This document shows positions 61,719-64,000 of a stretch of 64,000 nucleotides of DNA, piece after piece. The stretch comes from JASSUD01 sp031963045 (GTDB taxonomy: Bacteria; Pseudomonadota; Gammaproteobacteria; Burkholderiales; Burkholderiaceae). How positions within the stretch are numbered: the first letter of the stretch is position 1; each line of letters starts with the position of its first letter. Both the position numbers and the translations under genes were made by a program. The stretch is taken from the NCBI GenBank assembly GCA_031963045.1, contig JASSUK010000010.1, forward strand, positions 1 to 64,000. Reading direction: 5' to 3'. Below the pieces are notes generated by a model. The model did not search any database and was not told the DNA's origin. It worked only from the letters and a program-made list of their open reading frames with translations.

Positions 61719-62828
61719 ATGTTTACTACTTCCGCCTACTCATCCTCAAGTCACCATTTTTTAGCGCCTGCGGGTTTAGCCTCATCAGCAGATGAAGAAA
61801 TACGCGCTATAGAAGAAAATGAAGCGCGTATTTCTACCCCAGCGCCCTATTTGCCACCAGAATTGATAGAAAAAATTCTATATTTTTTAGTCAACCCCTA
61901 TGAGCCTATTAAATCTATATTGAATTTATATGCAACTCAACGGGTAAACAAAATATTTTATGAAAATACCGTAAACTTTTTAAATAATCCTTTATTTAAT
62001 TTTTTAAAGATTGCCGAGAAAGATATTTTTCTTCTTAAATCTATAAAAAATTTAGAAAACGATATAGATGGAATGTTAGAGCATGAAAACATTAAAAATA
62101 ATATAAGAGCATACCAAGAATTGCTTCAAAAATTTTCACATATCAGGTATCAAGATAATGAAATAGATTACAAATGGAACTTCATGCTAAAAAAATCAAA
62201 GAATATCTGCGTTAATTTTCATAAAAATGGAATGTACGGAAGTCAAGATATACTAAAAACCTTATCAGAAAGAACAAATATAAAAAATCTTTCCATCATT
62301 GCAGATAGCACTTTTGCCATTCATATATCTGGATTTTTAAAAAAATTTAAATTTATTGTAAATAATAACAAGAACATTTCACAAGTTAATTATTTAAGTT
62401 TACAAAGAAGCAACATTAATAATACTTGGGCTATCGAACGTCTTGGAAAAGCTTTATCAGATATATCTATTACCACATTAGATTTAAGTCAAAATAGCAT
62501 ACTAGATAAATATGCCCCTATTTTGGCAAAATGCCTTCAAAATCTTAAAATTGATAATTTACACTTAAGAGGCATAGGCATTAGTAGCTCAGGATTGCAA
62601 CACATCCTTGATGCTTTGCCTAGTGATTTAAAATATTTAAATTTAAGCAATAACCATATTAAATCTCATGGCGCACATATTTTATTTGAAAAATTAAAAT
62701 CATCGCAAACAAAAATTGAATGTGTAGATTTAAGTAAAACTCGCCTATCTGAATACCCATCTGATTGCGAAGGAATCCTAAATGAAAAAAATCAACCTAT
62801 TCAATTTATATTTGATTTTGATGAATAA
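61719..62828 (+). CDS. F-box-like / leucine-rich repeat protein (FBXL-like)
   Basis: A 369-residue protein, strongly AT-rich. A Ser-rich leader (TTSAYSSSSHHF) precedes an F-box-like helix set (LPPELIEKILYFLVNPYEPI, about 48-67). The C-terminal half has leucine-rich repeats of the RNI type: VNYLSLQRSNINNTWAIERL, ITTLDLSQNSILD, IDNLHLRGIGISSSGLQHIL, LKYLNLSNNHIKSHGAHILF and ECVDLSKTRLSE. F-box plus LRR is the layout of eukaryotic FBXL substrate receptors and of known Legionella-type effectors. AAGGTG lies 7 bases before the ATG. Its place between traD and the mobilization gene suggests cargo of a conjugative element. Effector function is inference. Confidence 0.75.
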   Translation: MFTTSAYSSSSHHFLAPAGLASSADEEIRAIEENEARISTPAPYLPPELIEKILYFLVNPYEPIKSILNLYATQRVNKIFYENTVNFLNNPLFNFLKIAEKDIFLLKSIKNLENDIDGMLEHENIKNNIRAYQELLQKFSHIRYQDNEIDYKWNFMLKKSKNICVNFHKNGMYGSQDILKTLSERTNIKNLSIIADSTFAIHISGFLKKFKFIVNNNKNISQVNYLSLQRSNINNTWAIERLGKALSDISITTLDLSQNSILDKYAPILAKCLQNLKIDNLHLRGIGISSSGLQHILDALPSDLKYLNLSNNHIKSHGAHILFEKLKSSQTKIECVDLSKTRLSEYPSDCEGILNEKNQPIQFIFDFDE

Positions 62829-62849
62829 GGCAAAATAGTCTCCATTTTT

Positions 62850-63236
62850 TTATTCCTTCGATAACGTATCTTTGACTCGTTTTAATTTCATTTGTGCCAT
62901 ATTTTGTGCTTCATAATAGGCTTGCACATTCTTCTCCGCTACTAATTTTTTCAGTAGCTCTTCAATAGTAAAAAGAGACAGTGCCATTTCATCAGGCATA
63001 ACACTCTCCATATTTTTCCAATTGGCTTGAATTTCAGCAGCTGTATATCTAAAATTTTCTTGAATTTCTACAGCATTTACAGCGATTACACCACGCATAA
63101 GCAGCTGCCTAAGATATTCCGATACATCTAACCCATGATGTTTTGCTTCATTAGAGTAAAAATTACGAGTCAATTCATCGAAGCGAATAGTGATGCGATT
63201 TGACTCTCCTTTTGTAATCCATTTTTTTCTTGTCAT
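62850..63236 (-). CDS. Ribbon-helix-helix mobilization protein (MobC/relaxosome type)
   Basis: A 128-residue protein. ESNRITIRFDELTRNFYSNEA and LDVSEYLRQLLMRGVI form a ribbon-helix-helix DNA-binding domain as in relaxosome accessory proteins; the C-terminal part is helical (MALSLFTIEELLKKLVAEKN). Near the start, at 63276-63309, two copies of TTAGGTGTCTGC lie 22 bases apart, which could be its binding sites or part of an oriT. It stands upstream of traD in transcription order. I cannot distinguish a MobC-like nicking accessory from an autoregulator. Confidence 0.7.
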   Translation of the reverse strand: MTRKKWITKGESNRITIRFDELTRNFYSNEAKHHGLDVSEYLRQLLMRGVIAVNAVEIQENFRYTAAEIQANWKNMESVMPDEMALSLFTIEELLKKLVAEKNVQAYYEAQNMAQMKLKRVKDTLSKE

Positions 63237-63275
63237 TTCCTATATCTCATAAGGGTTTAAGCTATTAAATTATGG

Positions 63276-63309
63276 TTAGGTGTCTGCTGCTAATCTTTTA
63301 GGTGTCTGC
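63276..63309. promoter_or_regulatory. Tandem repeats upstream of the mobilization gene, oriT or operator candidate
   Basis: TTAGGTGTCTGC occurs at 63276-63287 and 63298-63309, exactly 22 bases apart, about two helical turns. They begin 40 bases before the ribbon-helix-helix gene. Binding sites for that protein or an origin of transfer are the likely roles. Confidence 0.5.
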
Positions 63310-63329
63310 CAGCTGTCACCCTTGTCAAT

Positions 63330-63713
63330 CTTATATTTCACGCTTGCAACCTTAGTTGCGTGGTACGGGATTGCATTTCAGCCACGCATGGGCGGCCCTT
63401 GCACAGGGGGAAGAGGTGAGCTATGTTCGCGGGATAAGACGAGTGACTAAGGAAAAACGGTGGTATGGACTACATTGCTGCCGACGCAAAAAGCAGCGCG
63501 GCGAGCGCCAATCTGAAGGCCCAACAGGGCCGCAAGCTAACTAGGTTGTTGAAGCGCCAAAAGCGCATGCGTTAGGGATGGATGTACGAATGTAGCGAGA
63601 CTGGCGAAGACAGGCTCGACGTGCAGCGCGACAGCCTCACCCCGAAGGGGAAACGCCCTAAGGCTTGTATTTTTGAGGAAGGTTGAAAATGGAAAACAGC
63701 CTGGGCTGTTTTT
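63330..63713 (+). other. GC-rich segment with a small frame and a terminator
   Basis: A stretch much richer in G and C than its surroundings, with several short hairpins (CCCCGAAGGGG, GCGCCAAAAGCGC). A 36-residue frame at 63465-63575 (MDYIAADAKSSAASANLKAQ...) ends in a very basic tail (KLTRLLKRQKRMR). AAAACAGCC/GGCTGTTTT (63693-63712) plus a T-run forms a plus-strand terminator. It could be a structured RNA, a tiny basic protein or part of an oriT. I see no known RNA family. Confidence 0.35.
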
Positions 63714-63874
63714 GCTATTGAAACATCGAATAAGCTGAAAAGCCCCGAATTGACAGGCTTATTAATTACTTCGGCTATTACGACAAGCAGAAAAAAGGCG
63801 CTGCCCAACTGGAACAGCACCTTTTGCGTTTGCATAAATAACCAATCAAACAACTTGTCTTTGGATGCAGGCAA
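63572..63874 (-). CDS. Hypothetical small membrane protein
   Basis: A 100-residue frame from TTG 63874: a basic/aromatic start (KDKLFDWLFMQTQKVLF), one membrane segment (LGSAFFLLVVIAEVI) and a tail that overlaps the GC-rich segment and its terminator on the other strand. Codons continue upstream (WKAIEKERAAWEARL) without a start codon before a stop. It is not recognised. The first 50 residues look coding, the rest less so; it may be broken. Confidence 0.3.
   Translation of the reverse strand: MPASKDKLFDWLFMQTQKVLFQLGSAFFLLVVIAEVINKPVNSGLFSLFDVSIAKTAQAVFHFQPSSKIQALGRFPFGVRLSRCTSSLSSPVSLHSYIHP
63693..63713 (+). terminator. Rho-independent terminator
   Basis: A 9-base stem AAAACAGCC/GGCTGTTTT with a 2-base loop ends in T residues on the plus strand. 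It would close a transcript of the GC-rich segment. Confidence 0.6.
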
Positions 63875-64000
63875 TCTTGCTTCCCAAGCAGCACGTTCCT
63901 TTTCAATGGCTTTCCAAGCTACTTTCCAAGCTAGCTAGGCTTCTAACCCTCGGCGTCTTGTGGGAAAGAAGAAAAATATAAAAGGTAATTTGAAGGTAAT

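Overview
The window looks like the chromosome of a reduced, host-dependent Burkholderiaceae bacterium, most like the endofungal Mycoavidus/Glomeribacter type (inference, no database search). Evidence: a Burkholderia-like TCA block (acnA, mdh, sdhCDAB, sdhE, a DUF2863 gene), an insecticidal toxin-complex (Tc) operon, eukaryote-like repeat proteins (F-box, WD40, LRR, NACHT), broken F-type conjugation modules, and many genes interrupted by single stop codons or small frameshifts.

Layout. 0-9.5 kb: IS21-like end, F-box/pentapeptide/WD40 protein, VapBC-like toxin-antitoxin pair, lytic transglycosylase without a standard start codon, ThiE-like protein, orphan NIS siderophore synthetase, kdsB pseudogene. 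9.7-13 kb: tRNA-Phe with a decayed integrase, a repeat-rich putative effector, an IS3 orfA remnant. 13-20.6 kb: part of an F-type transfer operon (traU', trbC-traW with a -1 slippery site, traF-like, trbI, traC'), with a second F-box/WD40 gene lying between traC and trbI. 20.8-28.6 kb: a 1378-residue NLR-like protein (TPR, TIR/SEFIR-like, NACHT, pentapeptide, WD40), a truncated NB-ARC gene, and a divergent DUF2235 membrane hydrolase. 28.7-38.1 kb: housekeeping TCA genes with two copies of a palindromic repeat. 38.2-40.9 kb: tRNA-Ser followed by a degraded prophage (int, xis, replication genes). 40.9-59 kb: the Tc operon on the minus strand (TcA in two proteins, TcB, two TcC with different toxic C-termini). 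59.9-64 kb: traD, an F-box/LRR gene, a ribbon-helix-helix mobilization protein with an oriT-like repeat, and a GC-rich segment.

How the parts fit. The Tc genes should encode an A-B-C toxin-delivery complex against a eukaryote. Three large proteins share one scaffold (helical linker, pentapeptide block, WD40, conserved tail) but carry different N-termini: F-box in two, TIR/SEFIR-like plus NACHT in the third. With the F-box/LRR protein, they form a set of candidate host-directed or defence proteins, several of them lying among conjugation genes. The most unusual points are this modular family, the possible programmed frameshift in trbC-traW, and AT-rich coiled-coil insertions in both TcA halves.
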